Source: Chloroflexota bacterium (GTDB taxonomy: Bacteria; Chloroflexota; Limnocylindria; Limnocylindrales; CSP1-4). Taken from it: a DNA stretch of 5,561 nt. The number at the start of each line of letters is the position of its first letter. Positions within the stretch are counted from its first letter, which is position 1. The stretch is taken from NCBI GenBank assembly GCA_015661135.1, contig JACVXW010000087.1, forward strand, positions 1 through 5,561, given 5' to 3'. The notes under the pieces are model-generated. The model worked only from the letters and a program-made list of their open reading frames with translations. It had not been told where the DNA came from and searched no databases. Shown here piece by piece: positions 1-5,561 of the stretch. The position numbers and the translations under genes were made by a program.

Positions 1-78
1 GCCGCTGAGGAGGGTCGATCTACCTGGCCGGGTGGATGGCGGACGGTCCGGTCTGATCGACGCTTCACGACGGGCTGG

Positions 79-1266
79 TCAGGCCCCCTGGGGTGTTCCG
101 CAGCGCCGACAGAACCGGGCGCTTCCCGACAGCGAGATGCCGCAGTTGATGCACGGCTGGACGGCTGCGACTGGCTGGGATTGCGGCAGGAGCGGCGCCT
201 GGACGAGGTCCGCGCTCGAGACAGCCCACATCGCGTCCGAGGCCTTCCGGGCCATGATCGCTGTGAGCGCATCCCCGGCGGGCGGTGGTGCCGGCGTGGC
301 CGGTGCCTGGCGCGACGGCGCGCCGGTGGGCCAGCGCGGACCGACCGGCCACTGCGGAGTCGCCGACGGGCCGTCCGATGGTGATGGCGCTGGAGCCGCC
401 GGCGGGGGAGCGACAGGCTCCGGAGCGGCCGCCCCGATAGCCGGGGCGACCTCCGGCTCGACCTCGGGCGGAGGGACGGCCACGATATCGACGGCGCGAA
501 CGGCATCTGCGGGCTCGAGCGGTGCCGCGACTTCTGCGGCGGGCGGCTCCTCGAGGACCGGTCCGGGCCATGCCGGCTGGGCGACGACGTCGATCCCGGG
601 ACCGGCAGCCCTGCCCTCCTCGTCGAACGATGCCTCGTACGCAGCTATGGCGTCATCCAGGCTGGCTCCGGGCTCGAGTCCGAAGACGCCTCCGGCCTCG
701 GCGACCGCCTCGGCCTCGACCTGGACGTCGGCCTCGACCTCGGCCCCGGCTTGGACCTCGGCCTCGACCTGGGCCACCGGTTCGACCTCGACCGCGGCCT
801 CCGCGGCGTCTTCGGCCGGCCAGGCTGGTACCGCCGGGGCGGCGTCAGTAGCCGCCGATGGCACGACCTCGGCGGCCGGCGCGGCCACGAAGCGAAGGAG
901 CCGTTCCGGATCCAGCTCGGCGACCGGGATCTGGAGGACGTCCGGCGCGGCGATCGGCGCGCACGACAGACACCGGGCGTCTGCCCTGTTCCAGCAATTG
1001 CTGCACGTGTACTGGCGGCAGGACATGCAGAAGTTGAACGTCTGGTGGAAGGCATCCAGCTGGTGGGCCGACGCCTCGCGATCAGCGTCGGAGCGCGCCG
1101 AGGCGAAGGACTCGTCCAGCGAGGCGTTGTCCGAAAGGACGAAGTTCTTCAGGCCGCGGCCGAGGACCCGCATGCCGCCCAGGCGACGTTGCCGCGGCGC
1201 GACCGACTCGAAGGTGTAGCGCGTACCGCATCGTTCGCAGAACGATTCGGTAAGGATCTCGGTCAT
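79..1266 (-). CDS. Zinc-ribbon protein with cysteine-rich N-terminal module and long Ala/Pro/Glu linker; function unknown
   Basis: This 395-residue protein has no function I can name. Residues 1-104 form a cysteine-rich module with four CxxC pairs (C10/C13, C80/C83, C88/C91, C99/C102). The last three are packed tightly, as in treble-clef or B-box-like zinc sites. Residues 26-75 between the first two pairs are charged and probably helical. Residues 105-365 are a low-complexity linker rich in Ala, Pro, Glu and Val, including an acidic repeat at about 156-191. The C-terminus is a typical zinc ribbon (C372, C375, C386, C389; pattern CxNCG...FCRRCG). I see no signal peptide or membrane segment, so it is probably cytoplasmic. 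The ATG is followed at once by the first cysteine motif, and no strong Shine-Dalgarno precedes it. It is transcribed divergently from the FHA/cell-wall operon. The clustered cysteines at both ends, and the junk-like composition of the opposite strand, make this the real reading frame. A link to protein interaction or signalling is inference only. Confidence 0.85.
   Translation of the reverse strand: MTEILTESFCERCGTRYTFESVAPRQRRLGGMRVLGRGLKNFVLSDNASLDESFASARSDADREASAHQLDAFHQTFNFCMSCRQYTCSNCWNRADARCLSCAPIAAPDVLQIPVAELDPERLLRFVAAPAAEVVPSAATDAAPAVPAWPAEDAAEAAVEVEPVAQVEAEVQAGAEVEADVQVEAEAVAEAGGVFGLEPGASLDDAIAAYEASFDEEGRAAGPGIDVVAQPAWPGPVLEEPPAAEVAAPLEPADAVRAVDIVAVPPPEVEPEVAPAIGAAAPEPVAPPPAAPAPSPSDGPSATPQWPVGPRWPTGAPSRQAPATPAPPPAGDALTAIMARKASDAMWAVSSADLVQAPLLPQSQPVAAVQPCINCGISLSGSARFCRRCGTPQGA
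694..801 (-). repeat. Degenerate in-frame repeat encoding an acidic Glu/Val/Ala tract
   Basis: On the plus strand the 12-mer CGGCCTCGACCT occurs exactly at 711-722, 729-740 and 759-770, with many near copies between. The offsets are 18 and 30 bases, both multiples of six. On the coding (minus) strand this gives alternating E-V and E-A dipeptides, residues about 156-191 of the zinc-ribbon protein. It looks like slippage-driven expansion of a flexible acidic linker. Confidence 0.7.
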
Positions 1267-1321
1267 GAGCCCCCGGACGACGATCTCCCGCTCGGGCCGT
1301 CTGCCCGTTCGGCGGGTCGAG

Positions 1322-1327
1322 AGTATA
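1322..1327 (-). promoter_or_regulatory. Candidate -10 box (TATACT) for the zinc-ribbon gene
   Basis: Read on the minus strand, this hexamer is TATACT, one mismatch from TATAAT, in an AT-richer patch of an otherwise GC-rich intergenic region. It would place transcription start near 1315, leaving a leader of about 49 bases before the ATG at 1266. The hexamer 17 bases upstream (1345-1350, TGGGAT) is a poor -35 match, so this is a candidate only. Confidence 0.4.
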
Positions 1328-1383
1328 GCCCACGATCTGTCGGGATCCCATCACCGCAGGTCCCGCCGTTCCCGCGTCAGGGG

Positions 1384-1414
1384 TACCGGGGAGGGTCGTC
1401 CTCCCCCTCTGGTA
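1384..1414. promoter_or_regulatory. Interrupted inverted repeat / hairpin just upstream of fhaA
   Basis: GGGGAGG (1388-1394) and CCTCCCC (1400-1406) form a perfect 7-bp stem around a 5-base GTCGT loop. The stem is extended by TACC (1384-1387) pairing with GGTA (1411-1414) across a 4-base CTCT bulge. It ends 11 bases before the fhaA start codon. There is no T-run after it, so it does not look like an intrinsic terminator. It could be an operator or a 5'-leader structure; which one is not shown by the sequence. Confidence 0.4.
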
Positions 1415-1418
1415 GGCT
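1413..1418 (+). promoter_or_regulatory. Possible -10 element (TAGGCT) for a leaderless fhaA transcript
   Basis: TAGGCT fits the TANNNT -10 pattern and lies exactly 7 bases before the ATG at 1426, the spacing expected for a leaderless mRNA. No purine-rich Shine-Dalgarno is well placed before this ATG, which fits the idea. No convincing -35 is visible. TANNNT is a loose motif, so chance is possible. Confidence 0.3.
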
Positions 1419-1425
1419 GCCTCCG

Positions 1426-2217
1426 ATGCGACCCTTGGTGGCCGTGGAGCGCTTCTTGGAGCGCCTGTTCGAGCGGCCGAGTGCCCGGTTCTTTCGCGCT
1501 CGCGTTCATCCCGTCCAGATCGAGCATCGAATGCAACGCGCGATGGAGGCGGGACGGCGCGTCGAGACGGGCCGGATGTTCGCCCCGGATCGTTTCACCA
1601 TCCGGTTGCACCCGGCGGATCTCGCCACCGTCTCGGGGAGCGGTTCCGTGGACGACCTCCCGGTGGCCCTGGCGTCCGGTGCGCTCGAGTTCGCCCGGCG
1701 ACGCGGTTACATCCTTGCCGCCCGTCCTCGTGTCGCGGTGATGGCGGATGTCGGCGGGCATCCGGGGGAGATCGATGTCGAGGCCCGCTTCTCCGAACGG
1801 GCCGGAGGCGCCCGTGATGATGAGGCGCCCCACGAGATCGCACGCACTCGCGTGTTCGAGGTCCCTGGACCGAGAGGGCCGCGGACCGAGCTCCACGTCA
1901 GCGAGCCCCGGCGAGGTCCTCGGACCGTCGAGATCTTGGGCGGCACGCTTACGGTCGGGCGTGACGCCTCGAACGACCTGGTGCTCGCCGATCCGCGCGC
2001 GTCGCGCCACCACGCCCGACTGACCAGCCGCGGCGGCGTCCTCGTCCTTACGGACCTCGAATCGACCAACGGGACGCGGGTCAATGGACGTACCGTGCGC
2101 GAGGTCGCTGTCGGACAGGATGACCGGATCGAGATCGGGGAGACGCTCCTGACGGTGTCCGGTGTCCCGACTGGGGGTCCGGCGAGCCCCTCGCCACGCA
2201 CGTCGGATCGAGGCTGA
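1426..2217 (+). CDS. fhaA: FhaA-type protein: DUF3662 domain plus C-terminal FHA domain
   Basis: The product is a 263-residue cytoplasmic phosphothreonine-binding adaptor. Residues about 1-120 match the DUF3662 (FhaA N-terminal) pattern: an opening FLERLFERPSARFFR stretch, then HPVQIEHRMQRAME, then a DRFTIRLHP strand. Residues about 166-247 form an FHA domain with the expected ligand-binding positions: G178-R179, S193-x-x-H196, S213-T214-N215-G216-T217 and N220-G221. In mycobacteria, FhaA (about 527 residues) binds phosphorylated partners such as the pseudokinase domain of MviN and dampens peptidoglycan synthesis. This copy is about half that length because the linker between the domains is short. 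The frame is open far upstream, but the ATG at 1426 is the first good start and everything before it is antisense to the neighbouring gene. It is the first gene of the operon, with fhaB starting 2 bases after its stop. Confidence 0.9.
   Translation: MRPLVAVERFLERLFERPSARFFRARVHPVQIEHRMQRAMEAGRRVETGRMFAPDRFTIRLHPADLATVSGSGSVDDLPVALASGALEFARRRGYILAARPRVAVMADVGGHPGEIDVEARFSERAGGARDDEAPHEIARTRVFEVPGPRGPRTELHVSEPRRGPRTVEILGGTLTVGRDASNDLVLADPRASRHHARLTSRGGVLVLTDLESTNGTRVNGRTVREVAVGQDDRIEIGETLLTVSGVPTGGPASPSPRTSDRG
2210..2213 (+). promoter_or_regulatory. Ribosome binding site (GAGG) for fhaB
   Basis: GAGG ends 6 bases before the GTG at 2220 and sits inside the last codons of fhaA. It supports the GTG start and translation coupled to the upstream gene. 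Confidence 0.5.
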
Positions 2218-2219
2218 CC

Positions 2220-2657
2220 GTGGACGGGCTGGTTCTGTCGATCTGGCTGCTCCGGCTGCTCTTCCTCGCGCTCCTCTACGCATTCCTGTGGGCGGTGGTC
2301 CGCGTGCTCCTGCGAGACCTCCGGGCGGCCGCTCGCGAGCCCGGCTCGGAGCTCGGGCGCTTGTTCGTCGTCGCCTCGCCGGGCGGAGAGCCCGCCGAGG
2401 GTTCCGCCTTCTCGCTCGACGCCGTCACGACACTCGGGCGGGACGTCAACAACACGATCGTGATCGATGACGAGTTTGCCTCCGGTACGCACGCGGTCCT
2501 CACGTTCCGGGGCCGCACGTGGTACGTCGAGGACCTGGGGTCGACGAACGGGACGTACCTGAACGGGGCCGCAGTCGACGGCATTGCTCCGGCGGCGTTT
2601 GGGGACGAACTCCAGTTGGGCAACGTCCGCCTTCGCCTTGAGCGCTCGCGCCGATGA
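2220..2657 (+). CDS. fhaB: FhaB-type membrane-anchored FHA protein
   Basis: This 145-residue protein has one hydrophobic N-terminal segment (about residues 4-31), a basic juxtamembrane stretch, and a C-terminal FHA domain (about 48-142). The layout and length match mycobacterial FhaB (FipA, Rv0019c), including the opening MxGLVL and the motif WYVEDLGSTNGTYLNG. FHA landmarks are G73-R74, S88-x-x-H91, S108-T109-N110-G111-T112 and N115-G116. The residue before H91 is Thr, where FhaB homologues I recall have Arg (SxRH), a small departure in the phosphate-binding loop. In mycobacteria FhaB/FipA links kinase signalling to division and wall-synthesis proteins at the membrane. The GTG start lies 2 bases after the fhaA stop with a GAGG site before it. 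Its stop overlaps the next start (ATGA). Confidence 0.9.
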   Translation: MDGLVLSIWLLRLLFLALLYAFLWAVVRVLLRDLRAAAREPGSELGRLFVVASPGGEPAEGSAFSLDAVTTLGRDVNNTIVIDDEFASGTHAVLTFRGRTWYVEDLGSTNGTYLNGAAVDGIAPAAFGDELQLGNVRLRLERSRR

Positions 2658-4072
2658 TGCTCCCGACGGGTCGGCGATTCAGGCCTCGGGCCCGGCGTCG
2701 CGAGCTCGGACTGCTCGCGGTTGCCGCTGTTACCCTCCTCGCAGGCGCTTTCTCGCTGGATGCCACCCGGCGCTTGAGCCCCGTGGTGATCGCGGGTGTC
2801 GAAGGCACGGCCGGGGGACCGAACGTGGGCGCCGCGCTCGGCGTGTACCTGGCCGCGCTCGTGGCAGCCCACTTCGTGCTCGTGGCGGCCGGGAGGCGGA
2901 CGGACCAGATCCTGCTGCCGACCGTCGGCCTGCTCGGCGGGATCAGCCTGCTCCTGATGGTGCGACTGCCGCAGGGCCTGGCAGGTGGCCTCGGGCTGGG
3001 CACGACCCAACTGGTCTGGCTCGTTGGCTCGATCGCGATCATCACAGCGGTCTCGGCGCTCGCCCGCAACGACGCCTGGCTTCGTCGCTACAAGTACACC
3101 TGGGCCGCGTTCGGGATCGGCCTCCTGCTGCTGACCTTCATCCTCGGCCGGGAGGTGAACGGGCAGCGGCTAACCCTCGCGATCGGGCCGCTCGCGGGGC
3201 AACCGTCCGAGCTCCTCAAGGTGATCCTCGTCGTGTTCCTGGCCGGGTACCTGTCCGAGAACCGGACGCTTCTCGTGGAGCAGAGCACGCGGCTTGGACC
3301 CCTTCACCTGCCGCCACTGCCGTACCTCGCCCCCATGGTCGCCATGTGGGCGATCGCGCTTTCGATCGTCGTGATCCAGCGGGATCTCGGCGCGGCCCTC
3401 CTCTTCTTCGCCGTCTTCCTGCTCCTCCTTTACATCGCCACGGGCCGCGCATCGTTCGTCGTCCTGGGCCTCATGGCCTTCATCGCCGCCGGTGCCGTCC
3501 TCTATGAGGTCGTGCCCCACGTTCGGACGCGGGTGGATATCTGGATCGACCCGTTCGCGTCTGCCTCCGGTGCCGGTTACCAGGTGGTGCAGGCCCTCCA
3601 CGCTTTCGGCCGCGGCGGGATCCTGGGCACCGGGCTCGGCGCGGGCCTGCCTGCCGTCGGGGGCCTTCCGCCGGGCGGGATTCCCGCCCTCCACACGGAC
3701 TTTCCGCTCGCGGCCCTGGGCGAGGAGCTGGGGCTGATCGGTGTCCTCGCGATCCTCGGGCTCTACCTCGTCGTGATCGAGCGCGGCCTTCGGATCGCGG
3801 CCTCCGCCGCGGACGACTTCCGGGCCATCCTGGCGGCTGGGCTTAGCCTCGTGATCGGCGTCCAGGCGTTCATCATCGCGGCCGGCAACCTGAAGCTGAT
3901 CCCCCTCACCGGCATCACCCTGCCGTTCATCAGCTACGGCGGCTCGTCGCTGCTCACGAACGGCCTCGTGGTGGGACTCCTCATCGCGCTCTCCGACCGC
4001 GGCGCGGAGCTGCCGGCACCTTCGCCGCCCGCCCGCGGCCTTCGGGGTCTGCTGGACCGGGGCGCGGCGTGA
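2654..4072 (+). CDS. rodA: SEDS-family peptidoglycan glycosyltransferase (RodA/FtsW type)
   Basis: The product is an integral membrane glycosyltransferase of 472 residues that polymerises lipid II into glycan strands with a partner class B PBP. Hydropathy by eye gives about 12 membrane segments (near 18-35, 58-79, 86-103, 118-136, 148-165, 187-201, 225-241, 247-262, 268-287, 360-375, 391-410 and 433-447). SEDS hallmarks are present: QPSELLK at 183-189, QRDLG at 242-246, GRGGILGTGLGAG before the large loop, HTDF with the presumed catalytic Asp D349, GEELGLIG at 356-363, and LPFISYGGSS at 423-432. The start is ATG at 2654, overlapping the fhaB stop as ATGA; a second ATG follows directly. Its stop overlaps the PBP start as GTGA. 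The operon position matches rodA of actinobacteria. FtsW is the alternative name, and family membership is much surer than the RodA/FtsW choice. Confidence 0.92.
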   Translation: MMLPTGRRFRPRARRRELGLLAVAAVTLLAGAFSLDATRRLSPVVIAGVEGTAGGPNVGAALGVYLAALVAAHFVLVAAGRRTDQILLPTVGLLGGISLLLMVRLPQGLAGGLGLGTTQLVWLVGSIAIITAVSALARNDAWLRRYKYTWAAFGIGLLLLTFILGREVNGQRLTLAIGPLAGQPSELLKVILVVFLAGYLSENRTLLVEQSTRLGPLHLPPLPYLAPMVAMWAIALSIVVIQRDLGAALLFFAVFLLLLYIATGRASFVVLGLMAFIAAGAVLYEVVPHVRTRVDIWIDPFASASGAGYQVVQALHAFGRGGILGTGLGAGLPAVGGLPPGGIPALHTDFPLAALGEELGLIGVLAILGLYLVVIERGLRIAASAADDFRAILAAGLSLVIGVQAFIIAAGNLKLIPLTGITLPFISYGGSSLLTNGLVVGLLIALSDRGAELPAPSPPARGLRGLLDRGAA

Positions 4073-5561
4073 GCGTCGGCGGCACCGCCTCGAGCAACTC
4101 GCCACGGGCTGCGACCCGGCGGCCCGGGATCGGTGGCACCCTTGGCCGGGTGGGGGTCGTCCTGTCCCTGGCCTTCAGCGGCCTGGCGGTCGGAGCCGGC
4201 TACTGGCAGGTCTGGCGTGCGTCAGACCTCTCGTCGTCGCCGGACGACGCCGCGGTGATCGCAGCCGGACGAAACGCCATTCGGGGCGTGATCACCGATC
4301 GCGACGGAGAGGAGCTGGCCTGGAACGTCCTCGACGGGAACGGCGAGCCCTACCGGAAGTACCTGTCGCGCTCGATCTCCGGTGTCGTCGGCTACGCGTC
4401 GCGGCTGTACGGGACGGCCGGACTGGAGCGCGCCTACGACGCCGAGATCAGTGGTGTCACTTCCCGCGACGCGGTCCAGGACCTGCTTCGCAAGTTCCGG
4501 TCCGACCCGTCCGACCCGCAGGGGATCCGGACCACCCTTGCAGCGACGCTCCAGCAGGCAGCGGTTACGGCCCTCGGTGACGACACAGGTGCCGTCGTCA
4601 TGCTGAACCCCCGGACCGGCGAGGTCCTCGTCCTCGCCTCCACCCCGATCTTCGACGCCTCGGCGATCGCCAACGCTGTGACGGCGGAGACGGCATTCAG
4701 CGCGCTGGCCGGCGACGCGCGGGAGCCGTTCCTGCCGCGGGCGACACAGGGGCGCTACGTGCCCGGTTCCGTGTTCAAGATCGTGACCGCGATCGCCGCA
4801 CTCGGGTCCGGGGCGGTGGACACGGGGACGACGTTTGCGGCGCAGCCGCCGGCCGAGGCCAAGGGGCTCCTCGTCGGCGGTTTCCGGGTCCGCGATGGCC
4901 ATCACCCGAAGACCGGGGACGAGGCCCTCGATTTCCTCGGCGCGACGGAGGTCTCGTGCAACCTGTGGTATGCGCTGGCCGGCCTCGAGACGGGCGGCGA
5001 CACGCTCGTGGAGTGGGCCGGGCGGCTCGGGTTCGGGGGTGCGCTGCCGTTCGACCTTCCCACCGCCGTCTCCCAGGTCACGAGCGGCGGAGGCTCCGCA
5101 CCCGGCGGCTTCGTGGACGACGTGGAGCTCGCGAATGCGGCCTACGGGCAGGCGGAAACGGTGGTCACGCCGCTCCAGATGGCCCTTGTGGCGGCGACCG
5201 TCGCCAACGGCGGTGTGCTCATGCGCCCGCACCTCGTCCAGGCGTTCACCGGCCGTGGCGGCACGCAAACCGTCCCGCCGGAGGAGTGGCGCCGCGTTCT
5301 GCCGGCTTCCATCGCCGACGAGATCGTCGTGGCGATGACCCAGGCGGTCCAGGGCAAGCTAGGACGCGCGTACACCAAGGGCGCGCAGGTACGGGGCCTG
5401 ACGGTCGCCGGCAAGTCGGGCACGGCCGAGCTCGGCGGCAGGGGCGAGCCGAACTCGTGGTTCATCGGGTTTGCGCCGGCGGAGGATCCACAGGTCGTCA
5501 TCGCCGTCGTCGTCGAGCACGGCGGGCGAGGCGCGGAACGTGCCGCGCCGATCGCCGGCAA
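4069..5561 (+). CDS. pbpA: Class B penicillin-binding protein (PbpA type), 3' end cut by window
   Basis: This is a D,D-transpeptidase that crosslinks peptidoglycan as the partner of the upstream SEDS protein. The visible part is 497 residues with no stop. Mycobacterial PbpA is about 490, so probably only a short tail is missing. A basic N-terminus is followed by one signal-anchor helix (about 28-48). The class B N-terminal motif RGVITDRDG is at 72-80 and a short dimerisation region follows to about 160. The transpeptidase domain carries all three active-site motifs: S234-V-F-K237 (nucleophile Ser in PGSVFK), S296-C-N298, and K449-S-G-T452. The GTG at 4069 overlaps the rodA stop (GTGA), implying coupled translation, and no good Shine-Dalgarno is visible. 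Catalysis occurs on the outer face of the membrane and is expected to be beta-lactam sensitive. The N-terminal module is short, as in PbpA rather than the longer PBP2 or PBP3 types. Confidence 0.92.
   Translation, partial: MSVGGTASSNSPRAATRRPGIGGTLGRVGVVLSLAFSGLAVGAGYWQVWRASDLSSSPDDAAVIAAGRNAIRGVITDRDGEELAWNVLDGNGEPYRKYLSRSISGVVGYASRLYGTAGLERAYDAEISGVTSRDAVQDLLRKFRSDPSDPQGIRTTLAATLQQAAVTALGDDTGAVVMLNPRTGEVLVLASTPIFDASAIANAVTAETAFSALAGDAREPFLPRATQGRYVPGSVFKIVTAIAALGSGAVDTGTTFAAQPPAEAKGLLVGGFRVRDGHHPKTGDEALDFLGATEVSCNLWYALAGLETGGDTLVEWAGRLGFGGALPFDLPTAVSQVTSGGGSAPGGFVDDVELANAAYGQAETVVTPLQMALVAATVANGGVLMRPHLVQAFTGRGGTQTVPPEEWRRVLPASIADEIVVAMTQAVQGKLGRAYTKGAQVRGLTVAGKSGTAELGGRGEPNSWFIGFAPAEDPQVVIAVVVEHGGRGAERAAPIAG

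Noticed and set aside
1..68. Possible start of another minus-strand gene (GTG at 66-68, open to the left edge)
   Set aside because: Only about 22 codons are visible, with no Shine-Dalgarno and no recognisable motif, so it cannot be supported.
32..1219. Long open frame on the plus strand opposite the zinc-ribbon gene
   Set aside because: Its translation is low-complexity Ser/Ala/Thr/Gly with no motif, as expected antisense to a GC-rich Ala/Pro/Glu-coding gene. The minus strand has ordered CxxC motifs at both ends.
1384..1414. Intrinsic terminator
   Set aside because: The hairpin is good, but no T-run follows on either strand, and it sits upstream of both divergent genes.
751..1425. N-terminal extension of fhaA (frame is open back to 751)
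   Set aside because: The extension is antisense to the zinc-ribbon gene and has no recognisable domain. The DUF3662 pattern begins right at the ATG at 1426.
1351..2283. Long minus-strand open frame across fhaA
   Set aside because: It is Arg-rich with no domain and lies fully antisense to a gene with clear DUF3662 and FHA motifs.
3170..4105. Minus-strand open frame across rodA
   Set aside because: It is a charged, Arg/Glu/Asp-rich shadow of a membrane protein whose plus frame carries all the SEDS motifs.
4222..5268. Minus-strand open frame across pbpA
   Set aside because: No domain is visible, and the plus frame has SxxK, SxN and KSGT in the right order and spacing.
1..5561. CRISPR array, mobile element, tRNA or rRNA
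   Set aside because: No spaced direct repeats, transposase motifs, terminal inverted repeats or RNA-gene signatures were seen by eye on either strand.

Overview
The window is a very GC-rich bacterial fragment (roughly 70% by eye, not counted) with five genes and one short divergent intergenic region. The gene set and order resemble the actinobacterial fhaA-fhaB-(pstP)-rodA-pbpA-(pknA-pknB) cell-wall and signalling operon. The host is therefore either an actinobacterium or a high-GC lineage that carries the same operon, such as some Chloroflexota. The sequence alone does not settle which, and no rRNA or other marker gene is present.

Layout: 1-78 shows no supported feature. 79-1266 (minus) encodes a 395-residue cysteine-rich protein. 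It has CxxC pairs near its N-terminus, a long Ala/Pro/Glu/Val linker and a C-terminal zinc ribbon. 1267-1425 is the divergent control region, with a plausible minus-strand -10 box, a hairpin-forming inverted repeat, and a possible leaderless -10 box for the plus-strand operon. 1426-2217 (plus) is an FhaA-type protein (DUF3662 plus FHA). 2220-2657 is an FhaB-type protein (one membrane anchor plus FHA). 2654-4072 is a SEDS-family (RodA/FtsW) peptidoglycan glycosyltransferase. 4069-5561 is a class B penicillin-binding protein (PbpA type) that runs off the right edge near its expected end.

The four plus-strand genes are almost certainly one transcription unit: one junction has a 2-base gap and the other two are 4-base stop/start overlaps. 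The SEDS protein polymerises glycan from lipid II and its partner PBP crosslinks it. The two FHA proteins are expected to bind phosphothreonine proteins and so link this synthase to Ser/Thr kinase signalling. The PP2C phosphatase gene (pstP), which lies between fhaB and rodA in mycobacteria, is absent here. Any kinase genes would lie beyond the right edge. The divergent zinc-ribbon gene is the least understood part of the window.
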